A DNA stretch of 64,000 bases. Source: Syngnathus acus (Eukaryota > Chordata > Actinopteri > Syngnathiformes > Syngnathidae). Position numbers and translations under genes: made by a program. The first letter of the stretch is position 1; each line of letters starts with the position of its first letter. The stretch is taken from the NCBI RefSeq assembly GCF_901709675.1, contig NC_051107.1, positions 1,605,501-1,669,500 of the forward strand, in the 5' to 3' direction. Under the pieces are notes generated by a model. That model searched no databases. It was given only the letters and a program-made list of their open reading frames with translations, and was not told where the DNA came from. This document shows, piece after piece, positions 48,701 to 60,961 of the stretch.

Positions 48701-51700
48701 CATTCTTCAGCTGGTACTCAGTGGTGCTGCCATTCAGAGCTAACTGCCTGGGACGGTCCCGACCCGCAAACTCTGAGAAACAACGATATATGAAAGGAAG
48801 CTCCTGCTGGGATGATATCATTCAACACACCTATCGTGGGTCCCCAGGCCAGTCGGTACCCGGTGGCTCCCAACACGCTGTTCCACGAGATGACAGCACT
48901 GCTGGTGCTCACTGCTGACACCTTCAGGGTCTGCACCACACTGTTTTCCACTGATGAGGGGGACATTGAAAATATCATATACTCCATCACTCCTGGACTC
49001 TTTCTAGTAGTGCGGGAGTTAGTTACATGTCTTGACTTTGGCGGATGTGACGGGCCCTTCGATGTCTCCAAAGATAGGGTTTATTGTGATGGTGTACTCG
49101 GCGCCCGCGTGGAGGCCCTGGATCCTGTAGAAGTCAAAGGTGTTCCTCAGGTTGATGCTCTCTATGTGGCCGTCTGGAAGCGCAGCACAAATAAGTGGAA
49201 TATGAAATATTTGAATCGGTGTGAGTCAGTAGCGGCATTACCAGACGACGCCCATGTGAGACGATATCCCGTAGCGCCTTTAACTGACGTCCACTTTGTC
49301 TGGACAGTGTCAGTGGTTGCATTCTGGACCAGAAGTTCTTGAATTGCTACCAGCTTCTCTATAACACACAAACACATCTGACATGGAACAACACCGCCCT
49401 CTTGTGGATACATTGCTGTACGACAAGTTGTGGTTTGTATTACTTTGTACTTTCTGGCCATGTTTTTTATTTTTTTTAGCAAGTGTCAATCATTGTCATC
49501 AAACGCAGATGTAATAATAGTTACGTGTTTTTCCCACGATGGAAACCGGTTCACTCAGCCCCTGCGGGTAAACCGCGAAGATACTGATAGTGTACTTTTT
49601 GTCCTCCTCCAGGCTGTCAATCACGTGCGAGGAGGCGTCTCCCGGGAGCAGCTGCTCATACGCATATCCCGGTCGGTCGGCTGCATTTGAGAAAGCGTAC
49701 AATAAATCTGACTCAAAATAACAAGTGTCGATAATTTTGCACACTCTTTTCGTACATCTCGGGATGAGAATCCTGAATCCGTTGAGCTTCTTGAGAGGAG
49801 ACGTCCAGCCCAGACGTAGCGAGAAAAGACTCTCTTCGATAACTCGGAAGTTTAACACTTGAGGTAATGGTGCTGGAAGACAAGACTTGCGGCTCATGGA
49901 GTAGAACCAACATTTGGTTTGTTTGATTTTAGCGTTGCACTTACTGGTCTGGGCAATAATGGTTGCATACCCGCCGACGAGACTGGTATACCAGGCGTAC
50001 ACAGTCAGAGAGTATGATGTCATCGGGTTGAGCTCTGTCACTACAACTGTTGTCACGTCTGCTTTAAGATCAATCTCCTGGGAGCAGAGTTCCAGAATAA
50101 ACATCTGGATCAGACCTTTCACACCTCCCCTTACCTGTCGCTGCCGCGCGTCGACGGGTTGTCCTCCGGAGCTGAGAGGGACGACCACCAGTCGATAGCC
50201 CGTGATGTCCCCCGTGGCCTCTGTCCACGTCAGTCTGAGGGAGCTGTAAGCCAGCTGGCTAACCCGCAGATCTCTGGGACCCAAAATGAGCTCTTTGATT
50301 GGATAAAAGAAACAAATAGATTCAAAAAAGGGAAAAATCAAAATCGTCACTTCGGTGGTGAGATTCCCTTACCGGGTTGGGGCCATTTGACTGGTAGCTG
50401 CGGCTCAGAGGCGGTGAAACAAACCCGGCGGGATAATTTGGGGAGGACGGTCTCCAGCATGGGGAAGTCAACACTCATCAACAGGTGTTCCTCGTACGGC
50501 TTGGACACCATGCTCCTCAACTCGTCCTCCTTAGCGTTTCCCACGCCTGGACATAAGCACGTTGATCAATTTATCACTGTCTAGTTTTGTCCACTGGGAG
50601 GAGCTGTGGCATTGCTTCAATGTTGTCTGCACATCCGCATTTGGTCATCAAATAAATAACAACGAAGCAGCATATTTTGGACTAAGCTGACTCGGGCATA
50701 TGCTTTCAATTGGTATTTAGATAAATTATGCACATGGATGTTCAAAGAAGTCTTTCAATTGATTCTGGCATGATGAGGCTTTGACCAATTTGCCCTGAAG
50801 CGCTGACTCATGAAGCCACATGTGCGTTACATTTGCAATCTGTATGCCGCACGTTTGCTTTTTTTTAATTTTTTTATGATTGTTGACAAGCAAGCAGCTG
50901 CAGGTTTGCTTCCCTGCGGCGTTGATGAATAAGACGAGCGGTACTCTGTGTCAGAGGTGTAGCTGAATGGTCCGGTGAATAATGGGCGCAATTAGAGAGC
51001 GATTGGTTAATGAGCGGTAATTATTGCAGCTCTCGCAGCAAAGGGAGCTAGATGTATGCGCAATGTGTGTGAGGGAAGTAGTGTAAGTGGACTTGGGGGA
51101 TGGAGGTGGTCTCCATTTTTTGCATGGTGTACCTAATACTGTGACGTGTGAGAGTGTACTGTATATGAATCGCATATACTATCTGTGTGAGTCCACTCTG
51201 AAATATGAATCTCGCACAAGATTCCGGGGAGGAATCCAATGCATCGCAACTGTACAGTACATGAATTTCTAACAGCGGGTGAGACGGAGGCCGCCCGGAT
51301 AAGATCTGGGGGGACGATGTTGAAGGAATTCATAATGTGGACTCACCGACAGCGTAGAGCGAAATGCCGTTGTCAGCCACTGCTTTGGCCGCCTCGAAAA
51401 AATCGTCGTACGAGGGTCCGTTTGTGATCATAATGGCCACCTAAGGAAAAAGCAGAGGTGGGGTAAAAAGTTTAATTTGTTGGAGTATATAATGCAGACG
51501 TTTGGATTTACAGAGATAGTCACTCATCAGTAATATTAGTCGCTCTTCGCAGAGGACAAAAAATAAATGCCTGTGAATATTGTCATAGTTGCCACACTGT
51601 TCAATTCTGTCGCTTGACATTGTGACACTGAAGCGTTTTGCTAGCGCATCTTTGGCATTTTGCATTCTTTGTTAGCATTAAGCTAAACAGACTAACTCAC

Positions 51701-54336
51701 GTCAAGCAATGTGTTACTTCAGATGATACAAAATGTCTAATTCTCGTCGTTGCATTTTCAGGAAATACACAATTAGACAAAGAAAATAAAAGTTCCATCA
51801 AGATTTAGCAACAATGTTTGCTTAGCTGTTCGAATCCATTCTACAGTTTAAACATTTGCATAGTTACAGAGCTTAATAATTAATACACCAATGTTCGGGT
51901 GAGGGACTCATTTAAAAACATCAGACTCGTTAAAGTCCCCTACAGATTTGTTTCATGGCTTAGTTTATAATTGAATTCATAATTGAATAAATCAAGCAAA
52001 AAAGAACAAGCAGGATGCGACTGAGACTACCAATTTGCTCTTCATAAAAATTAAGCAAAGTTCATGGGAAGTTCAAGAAACCAGAAGAAGAGGACTGACT
52101 CAATGAGATTGTAGCTGCTGCTCGCATGCGCCCCGCCAGTACAAATTCAATATATCAGCCTAATCCTCTCCCCGCTGCCTTCCCACGTCAAGTGCAAAAT
52201 TATTCACACGCACACTCAGAAGATAGCGGGCTGATGGGAATGCTAACCGGCAGTGTTACTCCGAGTCTCCCCACCGCTGATAGAGAAGGAAAATACTTCA
52301 CATTTTATCACTTGACAAGTTTAGTTGCCGTCTGGAGCAGGCGGCTCAGACTTTAATACGCTGTTTTTTTTTTATATTTTATTTTTTATTCTGCCCTATT
52401 GGAAAACAGGCCGATCACAAGCTTCTTCTATCAGGAATGATTTTTGCAGACTTAAAAAAATTGACTTCTATTGCTCAACTCGTTCACTGCCATTGACGGG
52501 AATAGACGTCAAACATTATGTTTTATTGGGTTGGCAATGAATGAATGAATGAAGTACCTTGGGTGCAGGGTCGCGACGGATGGCGGCGTGGAAAAGCTGG
52601 TTTACAAGAAACAAGAGGGCGCCGCCAATATTCCTGAATCCGCCCTCATAGGGCAGCATTCTGACAGCCCCGAGTACCTCTTCAAAGGAGTTGTAGTCCG
52701 TCAAGGCGATAAGCGTCCTGGAAGGACAGGAAAGTGAGAAACGATACAAAACCGATGCGTGTTGACTTTTTTTTTTACCTGGGGACGGTCCCGAAGACAA
52801 TGACTCCAAAACGGATGCCTTTGGCTCCTACGTGGCTGTCGTTGAAGGAGGCGAGCATTGCCGAGATGAAGTCTTTCATCGCGGAGAAGCTAGCGTCTTC
52901 AACGGTCCACGACTCATCCACCAGGAAAACAATGTCTGCCTGCACCACCGTCCTGCAGGCTACCATAGATTCTGTAATCAGCAAGGAACGGCCAACTACA
53001 GCTATTCTCCCTCACGCCTAAAAAAAAGAAAAGTCGCCTTCCCAAAAACAGCAGGTTTGAAACTGACATTTTGAATTGGGGAAAATGCTAATTTTCCAAA
53101 TTGACAGAGTAGTTCATTACTTGATGTAATCAAAAATCCTCTTTCCATTTTTAATATGACATGATTTGCTACATACAAATGAAATCTTGTTTTATGCTTT
53201 ATGACTTAACAGTTATTTTATATATAAAAACATAAAAGTATGATCAGAATGACAAAATGCCTTTAAACCGATTATCACAAAATGTTCCAAGCCGGTAATA
53301 CAAAAAGGTAAATCTGCTGAATACGCCAACAACTTCCTACTCGTGCTGTCACTAGATGGCAGCCTTGCCTCATCACGCTTGCCTGCTCACATCTGCAGCA
53401 AGCTCCGCAAATTCCCACGAATGCTTAATGACACACAAGTCGGCCCAAAAAGAGCATTGACATTCCGAGCACTCCGGCAATAAAACTTTAGCGCAGCAAT
53501 GAGGAACGCTTAGAATATTAAGGCAAACGTAGGCTGTGGTCGGCCTGCCTCCTTACGCCTGCCTGAGCTAACAGGCGCCTTTAAACGGCGCTCGCATACA
53601 AATCTGTATTCTGGAATGAGATGTGCAATCTAAGTGGACTAAGTAGAAGAGATAAATAAGACATTGTTTCATTGGTGAATGGCATTTTGGATTATTGGCT
53701 GAGAATGTGTGTTTGTACATAAATCGCCTGAAGATTGAAAGTCGGGATTTTTTTTTTTTTAGATAAATACAAATTAGAAACATTAGAGTAAGCCTATGCC
53801 GTTAAGAATGTAGAATGAATCAGTGTAGCGATTAATCGAGCAATCGACAATTAATCGAGCATCAAATTAATCGATAATTAATAATTTTAGAAATAATTAA
53901 AAAATGAGATATTTTTGTTCATCAATTAATCATTTGGCCATTTTTAATTAATAATTGTCCAAATAATTGAAATCTCGGCTTCTCAACAGAAAATTGGATC
54001 AAATTCCTGAAGTTGACTGATTATCTTTGCGTTGAATATATAAAAAAAAAAACTTTTAGTTTGGAAAGCAATGATTGATGTTTATGACACATAAGTAACT
54101 GAATCATAATTAATTTATGTCACATTTGACCTCTTGAAAGGCTCAGTGAGCTCATTGTTTTATTTTTTAGATCATTGAATTGTATCTCGTAGGCAAGTTG
54201 TCTTCATCAGAACAAATTTGTGATTTACATTCCATCGAGGCGGGAAGAGTGATGTCATACCTTCGGCTTGTGCCGTGACGCTCCGCCACGAAAGGCAAAG
54301 CAACACGAGAATCGTGCAAACGCAAAAGCGGCCCAT
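30593..54336 (-). CDS. col7a1: Collagen alpha-1(VII) chain-like: VWA-FN3x7-VWA-triple helix-Kunitz
   Basis: Secreted collagen of anchoring-fibril type. Signal-peptide exon 54261-54336 ([17 protein letters not shown]). VWA-1 exons are 52779-52971, 52558-52717, 51347-51440 and 50373-50546, with the metal site [11 protein letters not shown]. Seven FN3 domains, two exons each, run from 50292 to 46931. A Thr/Pro linker is at 46651-46854. VWA-2 occupies 46447-46586, 46230-46353, 46018-46161 and 45762-45946, with [12 protein letters not shown] Cys-containing link is at 45629-45697. Dozens of short Gly-X-Y exons then follow from about 45558 to 32047, broken by a long hinge (36267-38847). C-terminal exons are 31927-31975, 31468-31602, 31023-31079 and 30593-30786 (Kunitz). 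Only collagen VII has this order. Human COL7A1 has nine FN3 and a 39-residue hinge, so this may be a diverged paralogue. Individual helix exons were not all delimited. Confidence 0.87.
36001..36110. repeat. Truncated 'TATCGGT'-family MITE-like copy
   Basis: Starts agagacgttccataccact and includes gatgagcgagtacccatacc, related to the ends of the copies at 2299 and 4046. It lies in a collagen intron next to the hinge. Confidence 0.45.
36267..38847 (-). other. col7a1: Greatly enlarged non-collagenous hinge inside the triple helix
   Basis: Eleven consecutive phase-0 exons lack Gly-X-Y, except the first, which starts GDAGASGK. They include 38809-38847, 38703-38738, 38497-38616, 38356-38430, 38162-38281, 37994-38101, 36624-36665 and 36267-36545. 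The 40-residue exon 38497-38616 begins [20 protein letters not shown], an amphipathic helix. The last exon (93 aa) is strongly acidic ([20 protein letters not shown]) and closes with [13 protein letters not shown], after which Gly-X-Y resumes ([12 protein letters not shown]). The total is roughly 310 residues. Confidence 0.75.
43723..44009. repeat. Non-autonomous inverted-repeat element, 'ggtgtcaaac' family, copy 1
   Basis: Begins ggtgtcaaac and ends gtttgacacc, an exact 10-bp terminal inverted repeat. Inside are 'gggccgcattgtagtcat' and 'gggccacataaaatgatgtgg'. It is a common teleost interspersed repeat, likely hAT-type by ends and size, but no transposase is present to prove this. It lies in a collagen intron. 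Confidence 0.7.
45629..54336 (-). other. col7a1: NC1 region of the collagen gene (VWA, seven FN3, VWA)
   Basis: FN3 exon pairs are 50135-50292/49945-50077, 49756-49872/49525-49680, 49242-49358/49027-49173, 48831-48950/48614-48772, 48411-48524/48180-48329, 47957-48094/47389-47535 and 47185-47304/46931-47077. Each first exon carries a strand-C Trp (for example SWKQ, QWSP, SWNP). Each second exon carries the Tyr-rich 'YTI/YTL' strand. In collagen VII this region binds basement-membrane ligands. The regular two-exon pattern points to domain duplication. Confidence 0.85.
53822..54030. repeat. Dispersed 'ATCGATTAATCG' repeat, copy 2
   Basis: Multiple taatcga/atcgata words followed by 'aataattgtccaaataatt'. 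It is related to the intronic copy at 8440-8560. It lies in the first coding intron of the collagen gene. Confidence 0.5.
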
Positions 54337-54450
54337 ACTCTCGTCCTCCCGTTCTGATCAGGAGCTCCTCCTCCTCCTGCCTCGCCTCACAAATCCTCTT
54401 CCAGGACGGGCGCTCCGGGATCATCAATTCCCGCGCTTCTTCCCACTTAT
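54261..54450 (-). other. col7a1: First coding exon of the collagen gene with spliced leader
   Basis: A strong acceptor (tttccctgtctcag) at 54451 opens this exon 114 nt before the start ATG at 54336, so the 5' UTR is spliced. The exon ends GAAG|gtatga at 54261. The leader is open in a second frame (+1 relative to the signal peptide) that reads RELMIPERPSWKRICEARQ and continues past the donor to a stop at 54167. Confidence 0.6.
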
Positions 54451-56027
54451 CTGAGACAGGGAAAGTCAAAGAGAGATAAAACGTGAGCAACCATTTTTTT
54501 TTTTTTATGTCGTGTTTAACTTGCTGGAGACGCATATGGCTGAGTCGCATGCAAATCACTCACTATTTATGATCTATTTATTGCATATTGTCCTAATAAA
54601 GGCGAGAAGGAGCATAATAAAAAGTTTCTATCTTGCAGACAGTTTAACAGCACATTCCAATAGTGGCAAAAAGGTGGAAAAGTCTCACACAGCACTTTTT
54701 TTAAATTGTCTAATACTACAGCAAGCCATCAGAGGCCATTACCGCGGGTGTCTAAACAAACATGCCGTTTGGAATTTATGACCCCGATAATCGAAAAGGT
54801 GCCGTACAGTATTGCAGAGTGTGCAGCCCTCCCCCCCCGAATATTCAGATATGATGTTTCACATTTGTAATGCCTCCTTTGGGATGTTGTACATATTTAA
54901 ATCGAGAGTGATCTTTCAAGACCTACAGAATATTTTGTTCTGTGATAATATGGAGTCAAAAGTATCGGAACAACATCTGGATGTATTAAACAACTCAGAA
55001 TGGAGCGCCTTATGATTGAAGCCACCCACTTTTCAAGTGAGCAAAAGTATTGGAACGGATTAACTTCAACATTTAATATTTGGTGGCATAACCCTGACTC
55101 GCAATAACTGCATCAATGACACAACCGTCCAAAAATGTCCTGCCAAGCTCAACAATTAAGATGCATGGGGGGCCTGTCCCAACACTTTCGGCACCTTTAT
55201 GTCAGTCCGCCTTGTCCGATTAACATGAGCATAAAAGTACCATAAAAAGTGATCGGGCTCAATGGGGATTCATTTTGGGGGAAATTCCACGTTGTGGTTT
55301 GACCACCTGGCTGAAGGCTAGATGATATTTACAATCTGCGCGAGCCAGAGCCGGCTGGCAGGGCCCCATGCAACAACCTCCTCCTCGCATACCGATGCAG
55401 ATATGTCTCTGCATGTATCTTATTAGCGCAGAAAAGGAGCCAGTCAGGTGTGGAGGATTTTATGAATGACAGCCGACACGCTGAAATATGCTGCAATTTT
55501 TTTTTGCGGGCAATCCACAACACTGCAGTGTCTTATATTAACAACACAGCGGCACAACACATCACAGCACCCGAGAAGATTAAACAATATTACAAAACGG
55601 ACTTCACTGACTCACTCGGCGTTATCTGCTTGTTACTCGCTCGCTCTTTCTCTCTCACCGGCGGCGGGCCCTGCGAGTGTAGCCGTGCGTCAGCTCTTTC
55701 TACATAATGGCATTTTCCACCTCGCCACCTCCTGGAATGGATTATCCCCGCGAGACGAAAAAAAAAAGGCACGCGAGACGTCGTCGCTAATTCAGATTTT
55801 CAAAGCCAAAGCGGAAAGTTTGCAGGTGCAGTCGAGCGACGTAGAAATAAAAATAAAAAAAAGTGCATTAGTGCAGGCGTGCAAGACGTGTAAGTGCATC
55901 TTACCCATACAAAAATGACAAAAAACTGAATATAATGAGCTTAAATTCTGTGCTGGTTTAAAAGATTAACACTTGGTAAATCAGCACATTAAGGTGCAGT
56001 GGAAATTTTTCAGGGCCTTTTACTTAC

Positions 56028-56088
56028 CTCTCTCCTCAAGTTCATCAGAATTATCTGGGTGACATCCAGACAAGGGTGGAAAAATCCC
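56028..56088 (-). other. Candidate upstream leader exon on the collagen strand
   Basis: 61 nt between tgttttag and a near-perfect donor (GAGAG|gtaagta). Joined to the exon at 54450 it keeps a frame open (PDNSDELEERDKWEEARE across the junction). It may be a 5' UTR exon of the collagen gene or part of an unrecognised transcript. Confidence 0.4.
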
Positions 56089-57454
56089 CTAAAACACAAA
56101 AAGAAGGTTCAATCCAAGTGAAGCAGTCGTTGAATCTGTGTGTCTGAATGGAGGAGGTAGGTGTGTGCGAATGAATGAATGACACTTGGATTTTTTTTTT
56201 TTTTTTTTTTAGTGGGGGCTTGGCTAATACGCATAAAAAGTTTGCGAAGAGGGGTGGGGGATGCTGCAACCTGCTGCCTTGAGAGAAGAAGTGCCGCTTT
56301 GACCCTGCCCTGAACACCACCAAAGCAGACTTGAGGAGTCAGGTTAAATCACGTTTTACAAGCGTCCCCCTTTTGGTTTGTTTGTTGGAATTGGACACCG
56401 GGTCACCTTTGAAGGAATGCGGCGAGCAGTTTAACGGGCTTCGGCCAGCTGTGAGCTCTGACACGCTTGGACTAAAAAAACGTTGTCCGTTACAGCCAGA
56501 AGCGTGTCGTCATATATTGACACCTTCTTTAGTTTACTTTCAAAATAAAGGCAGTACGCTAAGCTAAATGTTTCTTATGGCTAAGTAAGCATATGTGCGA
56601 CAATGGGCTGCGTGCCGCCCTGCAGCTGACCTCTCACACATCAAACGAGAGGTTCAAGGCATCCTGGCTCGCTTTCACTGGAGCGTCAAAGAGGAAATCA
56701 CAGTGCTGGAGTTTGTCTCCAGGCGTGTTAGTGTTCTTCTCTCTAGGAGTCGCAAAGTAAAGCGAGCGTGACAAAACGGACATTTCCAAACACTTTTTGG
56801 GCCTTTTGTTTTTACAAGAGCTTGCAATGTGGGTCAGTAAAAACAACAAGGATAAAGACCCACATATCGTGGCGAAGAAGTTTTAGCCACATTGGCTAAA
56901 AGGTTTCATGATCAACTGCCAACCCTGATGTGTCATATTCTTTATCTTCTACAAAAAATAACTATTCCTACAGCTTAGCAACTTAATTGTAAAACTTTTT
57001 TCCACATTTCATAAACTCCCCTCTGCCATAACGTACAATACAAACAACCAACATGACTTTGAGTATGCCTTTAAAAACTTTTTCCAACACACATAAACCT
57101 TTGTCACGTTTTGGCATGAAACTGTTCCTCGCAGGTGGGCATCTAAACCCCCCCCCACCCCCCCGCTTCCTCCCGGTACGCTCACTCCGCTGGCGACAAA
57201 TTCCCGCCGCGGGCTAACATGAATCGTGTGGATTGGGAGGCAAGGCAAACAAAAAGACAAAGGAGAAAGAAAACAAGCAAGAAAAAACAAAATGTGCAAT
57301 AAATCTGGAAAGCCGCAGGGAGTTGAGGATGAAGGGTGTGAGAGTTTGGAGTCTTAAGAGTGGGCGGTGTGCTGGGAATACACATGGCAGGCAACAGATG
57401 ATCGTCACTGGTTACAGAAGGAATACAGTAAACACTACAACTCTCCTTCATGCA

Positions 57455-57620
57455 AATATATGGACAAAAGTATTGGGACAGAGCCATTACACATTTCGCT
57501 GTTGCGTCAGTACAGATGTGTCTCATGGCTTCAAAGACCAATCAAAATTCTTTTTGGAAGCACACTGGTCACTTTGGCTTTCCCGCCCCGTGGCAGCATC
57601 TCAAGAAGTGATGACATAAT
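57455..57620. repeat. Tc1-like element relic
   Basis: Contains atatggacaaaagtattggg, the terminal sequence widespread in teleost Tc1-like elements and their MITEs. Related words ('gcaaaagtattggaac', 'tcaaaagtatcggaac') occur at 54955-55060. No transposase frame remains. Confidence 0.5.
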
Positions 57621-58084
57621 GTGCTTCTCTAATCTTCCCGTCCACTGGCTCTATTTCAAAGAGTGTGTAATTGCATTTTGGATTAGAGTATGTTTCATAT
57701 GTTTCAAAATGTGCAGGCCAAACATGTGTAAACTGTACAGCCTGGCTGTGCAGAACATTTTTTTTTTCCACTCTCGGTTCTGCCGTGATAAATTCACTTA
57801 ATTAGCCGTCTGCGACTGTGACGCGAGCTGTCATGGCAACGGGAGACAAAACAGAGAGGTTGCGCGGCGAGGCTCCGCGTCTCGGACCCGAACGGCGGAT
57901 TGAGACGCGGCCGAGAGAATTAGTCATGAGTGTGTGTCCAATTACCACTCCGGAGCCGACAAGAGAATCTCGACAAATAACAAACAAAAGCGCATTGGCT
58001 CACTAAATCCCATCAACACTGAGAAAACAGAAGGCAAGGGCGCATGAAAAAGTGTGTTCTGCTTAATTTTCCGGGAAAACTTAC

Positions 58085-58107
58085 TGGAACATTGCAAAAG
58101 AGCCATC
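58085..58107 (-). other. Candidate micro-exon upstream of the collagen gene
   Basis: 23 nt flanked by gttttgttgcag and CCA|gtaagt, both good splice signals. It is too short to test by composition. A further candidate with cag/gtaaag borders lies at 58854-58955. Evidence is limited to splice signals. Confidence 0.25.
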
Positions 58108-59021
58108 CTGCAACAAAACAGTAAACAGCACTTGAAGTTCCTGTAAAATAAAAACCGATGTAGTGAATTTGAGTGATTTACAAAATTTGAACTCAGCTAG
58201 TCTGTTCCACCCACAACGGCGCAAACGCCCCATTGACTAAAAACTCCACTTATATCTTTGCGCGTGTTCAGCACTTATTTTCAAATAAAACAAATTCACT
58301 TTACAGAGTCTTTAACTGCTGCTTGTACTTACACAATATCGGTACCAAAAAAGTAAACAATTTTTTGCAAAACTTGGTTGCTAAATTCTCATGAGATTTT
58401 CCACCAAATGACACCCAAAATTCAGTTTTTCTTTTTAACACCGATGCAATGCAAATATTATTTTTTTAACTCCACCTGTCAGAGGGAGCTACAGTGGAAT
58501 GTGTCTTCTTGTGTTGTATAAAACCGCACGTCGGTCACGGTTGAGGGGATGACACATGCACTTACACACACATACACAAGCAGAGACAAGTCTGCTGCAA
58601 GCGGGTCATTGCAATTTTTTTGTGGCAGAGCTCACTAGAATGGAAAATGGCTGCAGGAAGGCTGAGTGAAGTGCTGATATAGGCCGCTTGCTGTTTATTA
58701 TACAAGTGTTCAACCAGTGGAACATGGCAGCCTACACGCGGAGGTGAATGCGGCTATTAGCTGTTTTGCTACGACAGCAGGAAAAGTGAAATCAAGACGG
58801 AGCAGTTATGCAGCGATGTGATGAATTTTCAAAACGCCTCAAGGTCACTTTACCTTCTCTGCTTATCTGGTGACCTCATTCCCTGTTTCCGAGTAGAGGT
58901 CATCCCACCCTTAGGTGGGCCACAGAGGTGATTTTGGCCCACCTCCACTGAACCCCTGAGGACACAAACAGAGTTTGAATGAGTCAAGACACATTTGAGC
59001 AATTTTATCAATGATTAGCAG

Positions 59022-59309
59022 GAGTGCCAAATTCATTTGTGTCATGGGCCACATTGTAGTCAGTTTCATGGTGACTGTCGACCCAAATAAATGTACTAAT
59101 GCCTCAGTATAGGCTACACAACAAATTGATGAGTAACTAGTTTTGCAATCAGATGGCAGTAAAAACTATTCAAATATTTTAAAAAGATGAATTGTAACAA
59201 AATATCTGAATTTTTTTAAGAGTGAAGACAATTTTAGTATTGACACAGGAAGTCTATGCGGGCCACATAAAATGATGTGGCTGGCTCCCTGGCCTTGAGT
59301 TTGACACCT
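59022..59309. repeat. Non-autonomous inverted-repeat element, 'ggtgtcaaac' family, copy 2
   Basis: Collinear with 43723-44009: it shares 'gggccacattgtagtca', 'gggccacataaaatgatgtgg' and the right end ggccttgagtttgacacc. The left end is mutated (gagtgccaaatt). Confidence 0.7.
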
Positions 59310-60961
59310 GTGCTATAAAGGATACATCCATGCAAATCACCCTTGGAGAGTACCCATGCTAAGCTAACTTCCACTACAGCGTGTGCAAGCTAACTATTAC
59401 TTAAACGTGATTTAATGAAAAGTCCCCTTCAAGGTCACTGGAGCTTTATGAGGCGTGCGAGATAGGGAACCAAGCGGCATATCCTCCGCTCTGAATTTAT
59501 AAACGCTGACTTCTTTGGTATGCGTTATGCATTGATTATCACAATTACACACCATTACGGTTCTATTATCCGCACTGGCTGGCCTTAATTACACTGGAGA
59601 GCCAGCGGGGCGCATGGAGGAGGACGATAGAGACGAGGGAGAGCAGCGGAGAGGGTGGCGCCGGTGTAGGTGGAGGCGGCGACACAGATAGATGGATGAC
59701 GCGGCGACACACACACTGCGCCAAACTAATTAAAACTGAAACTTTTTGTTTCCAGCCAGTCGACAGCCAATGAATCTGGCAGCGAATGAATGTGTCCGCA
59801 GGGACGAGGAGTTATACGTCCATGCGCACCGGGAAGGAGAGGGAGGAGAGCCGTTGCCATGGCGACTGAGCATTGCGCCACATCATGCAGCAGTCAATGC
59901 CTCCGCGCTGTCACTATCGCTACGAGATTCACGGTGCCAATATTTGCTCAGCGTAGCTACATCATTGACAATACTAAAAGGCTACACTTGTAAAATATAT
60001 TTCAGTCTATTTGCAGGGTTTATTCAGGCTTGTAAGCAAGAAGCTCGGGATCATATTACACATCATTGCAAGCTATAAATATTGTGCACACGGTTTTGTC
60101 AATGGTTATGATGGGAAAATGAAGATTCATATTTGCGTCATGAGCTACTTGTATATTTGGAGTCCTCCAGATGGCATTGAAAGGGCTTTCAGCCTAATGG
60201 TAAGCAGTGTGCCACGGAGGGGCAACAAGTGGTTCATGAATCTTCTTGAAGCTTCATTTTCCCATCACTAGTGGTGAAAACGAGAACTAATCAATTACCT
60301 TAGAAAAATGTTTATGCGATACTCACTTCGTGTCGCTTCTCTTGGGATGGGGGGGGCGAACAAATAAACTTGACCTGACTTCCATCATCTTAGCAAAATA
60401 TTCATTTAATAGCAAATTGTCCAGTGCCTCACCAGATCCAGCAGGTAGTGCTGTGCTGGAGAAAAACTGTTAAGTCATAATTCAAATATGTATTTTATGT
60501 CTGGATGATTTGTGAGTCACTATTAGATTGTAGTCATATCCTTGGTTTATGTTCTTGTCCTTTCTCTGTTGTTCTTCCAGCGTTTTTTTGTCCATTGACA
60601 CAAATTAAAAAAAGGCCCACCGGGGGAGTGACAGTACAAGGTTTGTACAGACTTAAATGGCCCGTATATAAAAGGCCACTGATTGTCGACACTGACTTTG
60701 TAGAAAGCGGTGCCGACTGCAGCGTAAGTAGGTTAGACCTCGGGGGGGTCTGTCACGGAGACAATATCTGCCAAAGAATTATGACGGCACTGCAACATCT
60801 GCTGCCTCTGGAGCAAGACGGACAGTGATGGATGGCCAGGTGTGCCTCATTGTTTACACTTTGAAACCCGATCCCTAATTTGAAACATGAGGCCAAAGGG
60901 CAACGTGAGCCTTGATGACCAATTAAAAATGATGGGGGGGGAAAAGAAAAAAAACTCAACG

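Larger units (their letters stand above)
54451..60961. other. Intergenic region lrguk-collagen; repeats only
   Basis: Apart from the candidate leader exons and two repeat relics, nothing gene-like was recognised. The collagen promoter should lie here. Several A+T-rich blocks and scattered short direct repeats occur. Open frames on either strand show no domain resemblance. Confidence 0.5.

Noticed and set aside
60753-60959. Continuation of lrguk below 60962
   Set aside because: The frame meets a stop at 60962-60964, and the Pro-rich ending matches the expected C-terminus.
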